A stretch of DNA of 8,805 bases from Candidatus Delongbacteria bacterium (GTDB lineage Bacteria > Bacteroidota > Bacteroidia > Bacteroidales > ML635J-15). The notes beneath the pieces were generated by a model. The model was given only the letters and a program-made list of their open reading frames with translations, was not told the DNA's origin and did no database searches. Numbering within the stretch: position 1 is the first letter of the stretch; each line of letters opens with the position of its first letter. Positions 1 through 7,214 of the stretch are shown here, piece by piece. The stretch spans positions 1 to 8,805 of the forward strand of contig JAQIDD010000099.1 in assembly GCA_027858215.1 (NCBI GenBank), written 5' to 3'. A program made the position numbers and the translations under genes.

Positions 1-390
1 AACTAGGTCTTTTGATTTATCCGTTGCTTTGGCCATATCAAAAAGTTCAAGGCTGTTTTCGAGTTTATCCTGTATAACGGGGAAGTGTTGCCTGAGAATT
101 TGGGATGCCTGTTGGTATGAAATGCGTTTGCCAATTTTTAGAAATCCGAACAACGGTTTGACAATAAACCAAATAAAAACCCCTGCAATCAAAGCCAGTG
201 AGACGTAAAAAATCACCGTACGTGCTGAAACGCTAAAATGCCCCACGTATTCAAGCAAAGTGATAATCAGGTAATACATGCCCACGATGGCAGCCGTAAT
301 AAATACGCCACGCAGCATCTGGGTTACATAATAACGTTTTATGAAAGCATCCAGCTTTGATATCAGTATGTCAAAATCATGGTTTCTCAT
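1..390 (-). CDS. DUF4175-family membrane protein, N-terminal part (runs off the left edge)
   Basis: This frame is open from an ATG at 390 to the window edge and gives 130 residues starting MRNHDFDILISKLDAFIKRY. Two hydrophobic segments, about residues 29-48 and 58-77, are separated by a short loop and look like a transmembrane hairpin. The hairpin is followed by KPLFGFLKIGKRISYQQAS and then HFPVIQDKLENSLEL. From memory this layout (short amphipathic start, helical pair, then a 'YxxAS.I..HFP.I.DKL.N.LEL' stretch) matches the beginning of the large DUF4175 proteins of Bacteroidota, which run to roughly a thousand residues. Their function is unknown. The gene starts 17 bases after the EnvC-like gene stops, so it is probably the next gene in the same transcript. 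The leader is A/T-rich without a Shine-Dalgarno sequence. The reading frame is certain; the family name is a recall-based match on the N-terminus only. Confidence 0.72.
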   Translation of the reverse strand, partial: MRNHDFDILISKLDAFIKRYYVTQMLRGVFITAAIVGMYYLIITLLEYVGHFSVSARTVIFYVSLALIAGVFIWFIVKPLFGFLKIGKRISYQQASQILRQHFPVIQDKLENSLELFDMAKATDKSKDLV

Positions 391-407
391 GTATTTTTAT
401 AAACGGA

Positions 408-1604
408 TTATTTGGCCAGCCATTGTTCGGGATCAAGTTTCTTTTGGCCATACCATATTTCAAAATGCACAATTGTTTCGTCTTCATCAGTATTGTGATA
501 CACAGTGCCAATGCTTTGTTTGGAAGAAACTTTATCCCCTTCTGAAACATATAAACTTTCGAGGTGTGTGTATGTAGTCAGATAGCTTCCATGTCTGATT
601 ATGACAGCATTTTGATAGCCCGGTACTTTAAAGACTTTGCGCACTTCGCCATCAAAAATGCTTCGGATGCTGCTGCCTTTGGTGGTGGCAATGTCAACTC
701 CATTGTTATTGATATATACATTTTTGATTACCGAGTGGGCATGTTTCCCGAATTTACTTGTGATGACACCACTAACTACGGGCCATGGCAAACGCCCTTT
801 GTTGTTTCCGAATTCGGTTGAGATAAGTTTTTCTTCAGGCGTAAGTGTATAGCCGCTGCCGGCATTGCGCTTGGCTTCTGCGGCGATGAGTTTTTCTATT
901 TCATCCTGCAACTGGGCTGCTTTTTTCTTATGAGCATTGAGCTTTTCCTGCAATTCAGATTGCCGGTTTTTAAGATCTGACAGCATGACATTTTGTTCTT
1001 CCTTTTCGCGCTTGAGTTTTTCTTCTTCTGTTTCTATTTCTGCCAGTAATTCTGTCTTTTCTTCCCGTGTAGCATTGAGCCTTTCTACCTGTTCTACAAT
1101 GTCCTGTTTTGTTTTAACAATAGCGGTAGCCTGTTTACGGCGATATTTTGCAATTTCTTTCAGGTAAGCCAAGCGTTTGTAAGCCTGGTTAAAATCATCA
1201 GCAGAAAAAATAAACAACAATCGATGGGTAGAATTTTTGGTTTTATATGCATAACGAACAAGTGCTGCATAGTTTTCTTTCAGGTTTTTTAAATCTGTTT
1301 CCAGCATTTGGATCATGTTCTCATTATTCTCAATACGTCCATCCAATATTTCAATTTCATCACAAAGGTGCTGAATAACTTCATTGCGTGATTCTATCTG
1401 CTGATTAATCAACAGCAGGTTGTTGTATGATTTTTTCCGGCCCTGTTTGGTTTCATCCAGCAATTTGCTGGTCAGCTTTATTTGTTTCTGAGCCTGTTGT
1501 TTTTGCTGCTCAAGCTCCTTTTGTGTTTGAGCCTGTACCTGTATGCAGGGAATAAACAAAAGAATAAGAATAATGGTATTGACGATAATTGTTTTGTTCA
1601 TCAT
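408..1604 (-). CDS. EnvC-like murein hydrolase activator (coiled coil plus degenerate M23/LytM domain)
   Basis: The product has 398 residues. Residues 1-26 form a Sec signal peptide ending in VQAQ, so the protein is probably periplasmic. Residues about 27-245 are charged heptad-rich coiled coil (many E, K, Q and L). Residues about 270-398 are an M23 (LytM) domain ending in PEQWLAK, much as E. coli EnvC ends. In active M23 enzymes zinc is held by HxGxD and by the second His of HxH. Here the first motif is N300-N-G-V-D304, so the His is Asn, and the second is I378-V-H380-F-E, so the first His is Ile. D304, H347 (THL) and H380 remain. By analogy with EnvC and NlpD, the likely role is to bind and activate N-acetylmuramoyl-L-alanine amidases at division rather than to cleave peptidoglycan. 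Two ATGs (1604 and 1601) are possible starts. The gene sits 32 bases after the DUF4292 gene. Confidence 0.9.
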   Translation of the reverse strand: MMNKTIIVNTIILILLFIPCIQVQAQTQKELEQQKQQAQKQIKLTSKLLDETKQGRKKSYNNLLLINQQIESRNEVIQHLCDEIEILDGRIENNENMIQMLETDLKNLKENYAALVRYAYKTKNSTHRLLFIFSADDFNQAYKRLAYLKEIAKYRRKQATAIVKTKQDIVEQVERLNATREEKTELLAEIETEEEKLKREKEEQNVMLSDLKNRQSELQEKLNAHKKKAAQLQDEIEKLIAAEAKRNAGSGYTLTPEEKLISTEFGNNKGRLPWPVVSGVITSKFGKHAHSVIKNVYINNNGVDIATTKGSSIRSIFDGEVRKVFKVPGYQNAVIIRHGSYLTTYTHLESLYVSEGDKVSSKQSIGTVYHNTDEDETIVHFEIWYGQKKLDPEQWLAK

Positions 1605-1636
1605 ATTACAAGCTTGATAATTTACGAAAATACAAA

Positions 1637-2485
1637 TTAAAATCTGACAGGTTCATAGTTTTCCGGAATTTTAAATGGTGTTTTTAACGAATCTCCGTAC
1701 GCTGCTTTTTTGTTTTCCAGTTCCAACCTTACATATTGTTGACCTGTAAGGCTGATGTTAATTGTAGCAGGATATTGATTGTTGTTTTCATGATTTGTGC
1801 TGTATTCAATTCGTATTTCATCCCCGGTAAGGATACTCAAAAGCCTGGCAGATGCAAGTTTATGAGTGTAGGGATAAAACCGGAAGCGCTGTTCAACCCA
1901 CCCCGGACTGAATACCTTAACCCTGTTTTGGACGTCTTTTGGTTTTTCTGCATTCAGCTTCAGGCAGTAATAAATACTGTCTTTGCAGGGTTTGATTTTT
2001 TTTTGCAGATCCTGTTGATAACGTGGATTCAAGATAAACATTTTTTGCAATAAGACATCCTGAATGGTAAAAAAGCCGGGAGTTAACATGAGTGTCCCGG
2101 AAAAATAATCATAGTTTCCCTGGTAATAGTATTTGTTTACCCTGTCCACAAATTGCAAACTATCAGGCGTTAATAACATTCTCATGCCTTCAAGGTTCAT
2201 GTATCTGACTGAAACCCAAATCAGGCTGTCTGTGTACATGCGTATGTAACAAGTGGCACGTTGAGTTCCTGATGTTGAGTCGGTGTATTTTACTTTGAAC
2301 CGCAAGTCAAGGATGTTTGCATTTACATAACTTGTGTCATGAGCGTTCAATAGTTCATTTATGGTTATGTTAGGGTACGAAGTGCCTGCAATGCGACTTG
2401 TATTACATGCATGAAAAAATAGGGTCAAAAAAACAAATAACGCAAAAACTGTCAGTTGACATATGTACAGTTTTGTTTTATTCAT
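1637..2485 (-). CDS. DUF4292 family lipoprotein, possibly LolB-like
   Basis: The product has 282 residues from the ATG at 2485. A hydrophobic leader (about residues 6-24) ends in FFHAC with C27 as the probable lipidated cysteine, a relaxed lipobox typical of Bacteroidota. The rest is rich in alternating polar/hydrophobic stretches, for example LIWVSVRYMNLEGMRMLLTP and FVDRVNKYYYQGNYDYF. These resemble the antiparallel sheet of LolA/LolB-type lipoprotein carriers. The family assignment is from memory; the LolB-like fold is inference. A TTG at 2488 gives a one-codon longer frame, but the ATG is the better start. That ATG overlaps the end of the TPR gene in the eight bases ATGAATAA, which indicates translational coupling. 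The EnvC-like gene follows 32 bases downstream. No function has been established that I can name; outer-membrane anchoring on the periplasmic side is most likely. Confidence 0.82.
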   Translation of the reverse strand: MNKTKLYICQLTVFALFVFLTLFFHACNTSRIAGTSYPNITINELLNAHDTSYVNANILDLRFKVKYTDSTSGTQRATCYIRMYTDSLIWVSVRYMNLEGMRMLLTPDSLQFVDRVNKYYYQGNYDYFSGTLMLTPGFFTIQDVLLQKMFILNPRYQQDLQKKIKPCKDSIYYCLKLNAEKPKDVQNRVKVFSPGWVEQRFRFYPYTHKLASARLLSILTGDEIRIEYSTNHENNNQYPATINISLTGQQYVRLELENKKAAYGDSLKTPFKIPENYEPVRF

Positions 2486-4226
2486 CAATCAGCTTTCCCG
2501 TTTCAATTTTTTGTTCCAGTGCTTTGGAGGCATCTTTCTCATCATACAATTGGAGCGCCGCTTTCCAAAGCATAACAGAATCATCCTTTCTTCCGTTTTT
2601 ATACAAGGCATCACCATAATGTTCAACGATAGCCGGCCTACTGTTTCCTCCTGAATTATAGGCTTTTTTAATGTAAGTGAGTGCCTCTTTATAATTTTCA
2701 AGCTTATACAATATCCATCCATAAGTGTCCAGGTAGCTGGGATTATCCGGCTCAAGTTCAATAAGCCTTTCACTCATTTTTTTTGCTTTTTCCAGGTTTT
2801 GATCCCTTAGCGACAGGTAATAAGCGTAATTATTGAGTACAAATGTGTTTTCAGGGTCAATTTTGAGGATTTTTTCAAAGGTACTGTCAGCCAGTTCATG
2901 TTTGCCAGTTTCTTCATAAGTTTCACCGAGGAAAGTAAGCAGTTCAATCTTAATTTGCTTATTATCAAAAGGAATTTTCAATCCTTTTTTTGCATATTCA
3001 ATGCATTTATCAAAGCGTTCAGTTTGAAATGCCGCAACACTTCCATACAGGTATGGGAGCGGTTGGTGTGGAAAAAGGGTGGTAATGGTATCCGCGTAAC
3101 GGTACATGGTTTCAAAATCGCCAAGTTGGTTTTGGATGTAAAGCATTTGCTCCCATATCAGGTATTTATCCCTGTTGCTCTCAAGTACTTGTTTGATCAC
3201 AGTCACCGCTTCATCGTATTCCTCTACTTTCACAAGAAAATCTGAATATACAGTAAGCGCCTTTGGTTCTGCAGGATGAGTACGTACCAGGGTGTTAAAC
3301 AATTCCCTTTGTTTCTGCACTTCAAATTCTGAAGTTCCGGTAGTGGTAAGCAGCGATACGAGCATTTCAATTTTAACATCCACATCCATGTCTTCACATG
3401 CAAATGCTTGTTTTAAATAATCATACGCTTTGTCATACTCGGTTGTTTGTTGATAAAACTGCGAAATGGACAACAGGATATCTCCTTTTAAATTTTCGGT
3501 GTTTTCGAGTTCGTCATAGATTTCCTGTGCTTTTGTTTTGTCACCGCTGTCGATATAAAGTTCAGCGAGAAGGGCTTTGTATTGTGCATTTCCGGGATAC
3601 GCTTCTGATAATTTTTTAATTTCATCAATGGCTTTACCGGGTTTATCCATTGATTGATACAGCCGCTCTTTTTCTATTGAAATGACATCCGTAATACCGA
3701 ATCTCTTTTCTGCCTCCTCCATGGTTTCAATTGCCTCTTTTGGTTCGCCAATGGATTGATATAACGAGGAAAGCATAAAGTAATATTCAAGCCTGTTGGG
3801 CCTGAGTTCGATGATTTTTTCCATGGCTTCGCTTGCATCCGCAAACAAGCCTGCATTTTGATAAAGCTGGACCAGGAGAATGTTATACCAGATATTCTCT
3901 TCGTCCAGTTCCACCGCTTTTTCAGCATGTTGCCGTGCTGTGGCATAATACCCCAGGTGAGAATTTATTTCAGCAAGCTCATAATATAAAGGCGCCTGGT
4001 CATCAATGTATTGTCGTGCCTTTTCAAATTCTATCGAAGCTTGTTCATATTTACCAAGCATTTTCAACCTGAGCCCTTCTAAAAAGTGAGCATCGTAATT
4101 AAAGTCCTTTTCTGTTTTTACTTTGGTTTCAGTATCACTTTTTTCGGTTTTATTTAACAGTGAACAGGATACAGAAACAACAGACAACAGGAACAAAAAC
4201 GGTAAGATACGAGTGAATTTTTTCAT
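2478..4226 (-). CDS. Large tetratricopeptide-repeat lipoprotein
   Basis: The product has 582 residues. It begins MKKFTRILPFLFLL and reaches VSVSC with C21 as the probable lipid-modified cysteine. After a Lys/Glu/Thr-rich linker (about 22-42), nearly the whole chain is helical repeats; I count about 13 TPR-like units. Good examples are YYELAEINSHLGYYATARQH, the YGWILYKLENYKEAL region and the final EHYGDALYKNGRKDDSV. The tail signature 'NNYAYYL ... DTYGWILY ... EHYGDALY ... W..AL' is a widely conserved C-terminal TPR pattern. Such proteins are scaffolds, so the partners are unknown; being lipidated, it probably works on a periplasmic membrane face. The start codon lies two bases after the nucleotidyltransferase stop, and its stop overlaps the DUF4292 start, so the three are likely translated together. 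The start is firm because it begins a clear signal peptide. Confidence 0.88.
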   Translation of the reverse strand: MKKFTRILPFLFLLSVVSVSCSLLNKTEKSDTETKVKTEKDFNYDAHFLEGLRLKMLGKYEQASIEFEKARQYIDDQAPLYYELAEINSHLGYYATARQHAEKAVELDEENIWYNILLVQLYQNAGLFADASEAMEKIIELRPNRLEYYFMLSSLYQSIGEPKEAIETMEEAEKRFGITDVISIEKERLYQSMDKPGKAIDEIKKLSEAYPGNAQYKALLAELYIDSGDKTKAQEIYDELENTENLKGDILLSISQFYQQTTEYDKAYDYLKQAFACEDMDVDVKIEMLVSLLTTTGTSEFEVQKQRELFNTLVRTHPAEPKALTVYSDFLVKVEEYDEAVTVIKQVLESNRDKYLIWEQMLYIQNQLGDFETMYRYADTITTLFPHQPLPYLYGSVAAFQTERFDKCIEYAKKGLKIPFDNKQIKIELLTFLGETYEETGKHELADSTFEKILKIDPENTFVLNNYAYYLSLRDQNLEKAKKMSERLIELEPDNPSYLDTYGWILYKLENYKEALTYIKKAYNSGGNSRPAIVEHYGDALYKNGRKDDSVMLWKAALQLYDEKDASKALEQKIETGKLIDE

Positions 4227-4228
4227 AA

Positions 4229-5236
4229 TTATGAATTATTAATTTTGGTATAATCACCAATGCTTAAATCATTGGCATGGTTTTTAATTATTGTGAAATT
4301 TCCAATTAAAGAATTGGTTAGCACCGTGTTTTCAATGATAGCATCATCACGGATAATGCTGTTTTCAATGATTGAATTCTGGATTTGTGTGTTTTCTCCG
4401 ATGGAAACGTAAGGCCCGACAACAGATTTATGAATCTTTGCGTTTTTTCCAATGTAGCAGGGAGGTATGATTACAGAATCTGTGAACCCGGCTTTATCTG
4501 AAATCAGGTCTTCGTGTTTTAAATAATGCAACATGCGTTGATTGGTATGAACGGTTGCATTTTTGTTGCCACAATCCATCCATTCAATGACTTCGCTGCG
4601 ATAAAATTTCACGCCTTGTTTGTTCATGTTTTCGAGTGCATCGGTAAGCTGATATTCGCCATTGCCTGTGATTTTATTATCCAGCAGGTATTGAATAGCG
4701 TTTCGGAGTTTTTCTCCTTCTTTAAAATAATAAATACCGATGATGGCCAAATCGGAAACGAATGTTTTGGGTTTTTCAATAAAATCTGTGATTTGTCCCG
4801 AATCACCCAGCTTTACCACTCCAAAAGAAGACGGGTTTTTCACCTTTTGAACCCATATTGTGGCGTCGTGATTGTCATTGAGTTTAAAATCAGCTTTGAA
4901 CAAAGTATCCGCAAAGGCAACAACAATTTTGCCATCCATGGCGTCGGCAGCACATTGAATAGCGTGAGCCGTTCCGAGGGCTTCTTCCTGGTAAAAAAAA
5001 CTTGATTTGGCATTTATTCTGCCGGCAATTTCTTTTAACTGATTTTTTATTTCTTCATCAAAATCCCCAATGACAAAAGCTATTTCTTCAATGCCTTCGC
5101 TTACAACATCAGCGATGTTTTCAACCAGATGCTGGACAATGGGTTTTCCTGCCACCGGGATCAATGGTTTTGGTACATTTAATGTATGTGGCCGCATGCG
5201 TTTTCCCATGCCGGCCATGGGGATAATTATTTTCAT
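4229..5236 (-). CDS. Sugar-phosphate nucleotidyltransferase with left-handed beta-helix tail (RmlA/GlmU-like)
   Basis: The product has 335 residues from the ATG at 5236. The N-terminal Rossmann-like domain carries the nucleotide-binding signature at residues 8-24 (AGMGKRMRPHT...PKP), Q83-E84 with LGTAHA at 87-92, a metal-binding aspartate at D110 (FADTLF), FIEKPK, GNGEYQLTDAL and EWMDCGN. These are the landmarks of enzymes that make NDP-sugars from NTP and sugar-1-phosphate. From about residue 250, hexapeptide-like repeats (IGKNAKI, VVGPYVSIGENTQI, SIIENSIIRDDAII, SLIGNFTII) form a left-handed beta-helix, as in long RmlA-type and GlmU-type proteins. The exact sugar and nucleotide cannot be read from sequence. 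A longer frame to 5263 exists (adding MGIPAKIDV), but it overlaps dut by 23 bases and precedes the conserved MKIIIPMAG start, so I prefer 5236, four bases after the dut stop. The nearby flippase suggests a role in surface glycan synthesis. Confidence 0.88.
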   Translation of the reverse strand: MKIIIPMAGMGKRMRPHTLNVPKPLIPVAGKPIVQHLVENIADVVSEGIEEIAFVIGDFDEEIKNQLKEIAGRINAKSSFFYQEEALGTAHAIQCAADAMDGKIVVAFADTLFKADFKLNDNHDATIWVQKVKNPSSFGVVKLGDSGQITDFIEKPKTFVSDLAIIGIYYFKEGEKLRNAIQYLLDNKITGNGEYQLTDALENMNKQGVKFYRSEVIEWMDCGNKNATVHTNQRMLHYLKHEDLISDKAGFTDSVIIPPCYIGKNAKIHKSVVGPYVSIGENTQIQNSIIENSIIRDDAIIENTVLTNSLIGNFTIIKNHANDLSIGDYTKINNS

Positions 5237-5240
5237 AACA

Positions 5241-5681
5241 TCAATTTTTGCCGGTATGCCCAAAGCCGCCGGCTCCTCGTTTTGTTTCGTTTAACAGTTC
5301 CACTTCCTTTAATTCCGCCTGTTCGTGCCTGGCAATGACCATCTGGCAAATACGGTCGCCATTTTCAATGGTATATGCCTGTGTTGACAAATTTACAAGA
5401 ATAACACCAATTTCCCCCCTGTAATCCGCATCAATTGTTCCCGGGGTATTGAGAACGCTTATGCCATATTTTAATGCCAATCCACTGCGTGGGCGAATCT
5501 GGGCTTCATATCCGGGAGGAAGCTCAATATACAAACCGGTGGGAACAAGTGCCCTTTCCTGAGCTTGCAATGTAACCGGTTTTTCCAGGGATGCACGTAA
5601 ATCCAGCCCTGCCGCATGTAATGTTTTATAATCCGGTAAGGGGTTGTTTGATTTGTTTACAATATTAACTTTCATATTCAT
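5241..5681 (-). CDS. dut: Deoxyuridine 5'-triphosphate nucleotidohydrolase (dUTPase)
   Basis: The 146-residue trimeric-type dUTPase hydrolyses dUTP to dUMP and pyrophosphate, keeping uracil out of DNA and feeding dTMP synthesis in the cytoplasm. All five motifs are present: I AAGLDLRA (23-30), II PRSGLA (64-69), III NTPGTIDADYRGEIG (78-92, with D84 as the probable catalytic base and Y87 near the uracil), IV GDRICQM (108-114), and V RGAGGFGHTG (135-144). Motif V has His where many dUTPases have Ser (GFGSTG). I recall this variant from other Bacteroidota enzymes, so I do not regard it as damage. Length is normal. The start could be the ATG at 5681 (MNMKV) or at 5675 (MKVNI), and the latter aligns better with many relatives. 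It lies 51 bases after the flippase gene and four bases before the nucleotidyltransferase start. Confidence 0.97.
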   Translation of the reverse strand: MNMKVNIVNKSNNPLPDYKTLHAAGLDLRASLEKPVTLQAQERALVPTGLYIELPPGYEAQIRPRSGLALKYGISVLNTPGTIDADYRGEIGVILVNLSTQAYTIENGDRICQMVIARHEQAELKEVELLNETKRGAGGFGHTGKN

Positions 5682-5732
5682 GTCTTAAAAGTTTACAAAA
5701 TACAATATTCAATGCATAAATGAAAATCAAAC

Positions 5733-7211
5733 TCAATCTTTTTGCCCTATTCTTCGCAACAAATGTTCATTTTTTATTGCAAAAATAATGAAGCCTGCAA
5801 TTAAAATGGTATTTGTAAGGTATTTAATCCATGCTGTTTGTTGATTAGTCCAGCTAAATAACACATAAATAACTGCAGCGATGACCACGTACAAACCGAT
5901 TTTTTTCAGGTTATACGGAATGGGGAAATGCTTTTGACCCAGATAATAGGATATCAATACCATGGATGCGTAACAAACAAGCGTTGCAATGGCTGAGCCC
6001 ATATAGCTGATATACGGAATAAGAATGATGTTGAGAACAAGGGTAATAAGAGCCCCTGCAATTGCCATCCAGGCACCATATTTGGTTTTATTGTTAAGTT
6101 TATACCATACCGATAAGTTAAAATATATACCGAGGAATAAATTGGCAATCAATAATACGGGAACCACAGAAAGGCCTGCATGATAGTCTTTATCTATAAA
6201 ATGTTTCACAACATCGATGTACCCAGTAATACCAAGAAAAATAACCAATCCAAAAATAATAAAATACACCATAACCTCTGCAAACAGATTTTTTGAATGC
6301 TTTGATTTCGCCTCCGAAAAGAAAAATGGTTCGGCTGCATACCGGAACATCTGGATAAACAGTGTCATCATGATTGACAACTTATAATTGGCGCCATATA
6401 TCCCCAGTTCAGACATCACATGATTTTGATCTCCCGGCAGCATGTATTTAAGCAAAATCCTGTCAATGGTTTCATTCACCATGCCGGCCAACCCTCCTAT
6501 GAGTAAAGGAGCTGAATACCAAAGCATTTTACGAAGCAAGGCCCTGTCAAAGTGAAATTTAACATCAAAAACATCCGGAAGCAACAACAACAACGTGATT
6601 GAACTTGCCAACAAATTGGAAATAAAAATATACCCTACCCCAATGGCCGGATTATACACCTGTAATATCAGTGCATCCGGGTTACTATTTGCCACAGCTG
6701 GGCATAACAGCAGGAAGAATAAATTAAAACCGATGTTGATACCGATGTTAATGATTTTTATGGTAGCAAATCGCCAGGCTTTGTTTTGCTGGCGTAATTT
6801 TGCAAATGGAATTGCCGCAAAGGCATCAAAAGCTAAAATAAAACCAAACCAGCGAATCCACTCCGGATGTTGTGAATGTTCCACCATGGATGCAATTGGC
6901 TGGGCAAAAACATTGACCAGAACAATAAAAAGCGCAGAGGTGAAAAAAAGTGATGTGAGGCTTGTGGAGTAAGTTTTATCAAATTCTGATTTGTTTTGTG
7001 AAAACCTGAAAAAGCCGGTTTCCATGCCATAAGTCAGGATAATGATAAGGAAAGTCACATACGCATAAAACTCGGTAACAACACCATATTCTCCCGGATG
7101 GAATACCCTTGTGTACAATGGGACAAGCAAATAGTTCAATAAACGGCCTACCACACTGCTAAGCCCGTAAATTGCAGTTTGTCCTGCCAGTTTTTTTATG
7201 CCTCCACCCAT
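5733..7211 (-). CDS. Polysaccharide biosynthesis flippase (Wzx-like, MOP superfamily)
   Basis: The 492-residue, very hydrophobic protein has about 12-14 predicted membrane helices spread along its length. The N-terminus KKLAGQTAIYGLSSVVGRLL followed by LVPLYTRVFHPGEYGVV is the standard opening of oligosaccharide/polysaccharide flippases (polysacc_synt type). The first helix is amphipathic and is followed by 'P-L-Y-T-R', and then the 'YG' turn. Such proteins flip lipid-linked sugar units across the inner membrane for O-antigen, capsule or related glycans. A MurJ-like lipid II role is less likely from the opening sequence. No glycosyltransferases are beside it, so the cargo is unknown. The start at 7211 lies three bases after the GNAT stop and begins with MGGGIKKLAG. 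The lysine-rich C-terminus ends in RRIGQKD in the cytoplasm. Confidence 0.92.
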   Translation of the reverse strand: MGGGIKKLAGQTAIYGLSSVVGRLLNYLLVPLYTRVFHPGEYGVVTEFYAYVTFLIIILTYGMETGFFRFSQNKSEFDKTYSTSLTSLFFTSALFIVLVNVFAQPIASMVEHSQHPEWIRWFGFILAFDAFAAIPFAKLRQQNKAWRFATIKIINIGINIGFNLFFLLLCPAVANSNPDALILQVYNPAIGVGYIFISNLLASSITLLLLLPDVFDVKFHFDRALLRKMLWYSAPLLIGGLAGMVNETIDRILLKYMLPGDQNHVMSELGIYGANYKLSIMMTLFIQMFRYAAEPFFFSEAKSKHSKNLFAEVMVYFIIFGLVIFLGITGYIDVVKHFIDKDYHAGLSVVPVLLIANLFLGIYFNLSVWYKLNNKTKYGAWMAIAGALITLVLNIILIPYISYMGSAIATLVCYASMVLISYYLGQKHFPIPYNLKKIGLYVVIAAVIYVLFSWTNQQTAWIKYLTNTILIAGFIIFAIKNEHLLRRIGQKD

Positions 7212-7214
7212 GGT

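Noticed and set aside
1606..1619. Palindrome around AAGCTT before the EnvC-like gene
   Set aside because: Only eight bases are perfectly palindromic; too short to call a terminator or operator.
4526..5005. Plus-strand open frame of 159 codons
   Set aside because: It lies wholly opposite the nucleotidyltransferase, whose conserved motifs fill the minus strand; the plus-strand product is Phe/Ile/Cys-rich and matches nothing I know.
5237..5263. Longer start for the nucleotidyltransferase (MGIPAKIDV extension)
   Set aside because: The extension overlaps dut motif V by coding on the same strand and precedes the normal MKIIIPMAG family start.
5241..5681. His in dUTPase motif V (GFGHTG) as sign of a broken enzyme
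   Set aside because: All five motifs are otherwise intact and I recall the same His in other Bacteroidota dUTPases, so it looks like a lineage feature.
5682..5732. Possible internal promoter before dut (GTATTTTG)
   Set aside because: The would-be -7 element is one base short of TAnnTTTG, and no TTTG sits at the right distance upstream.
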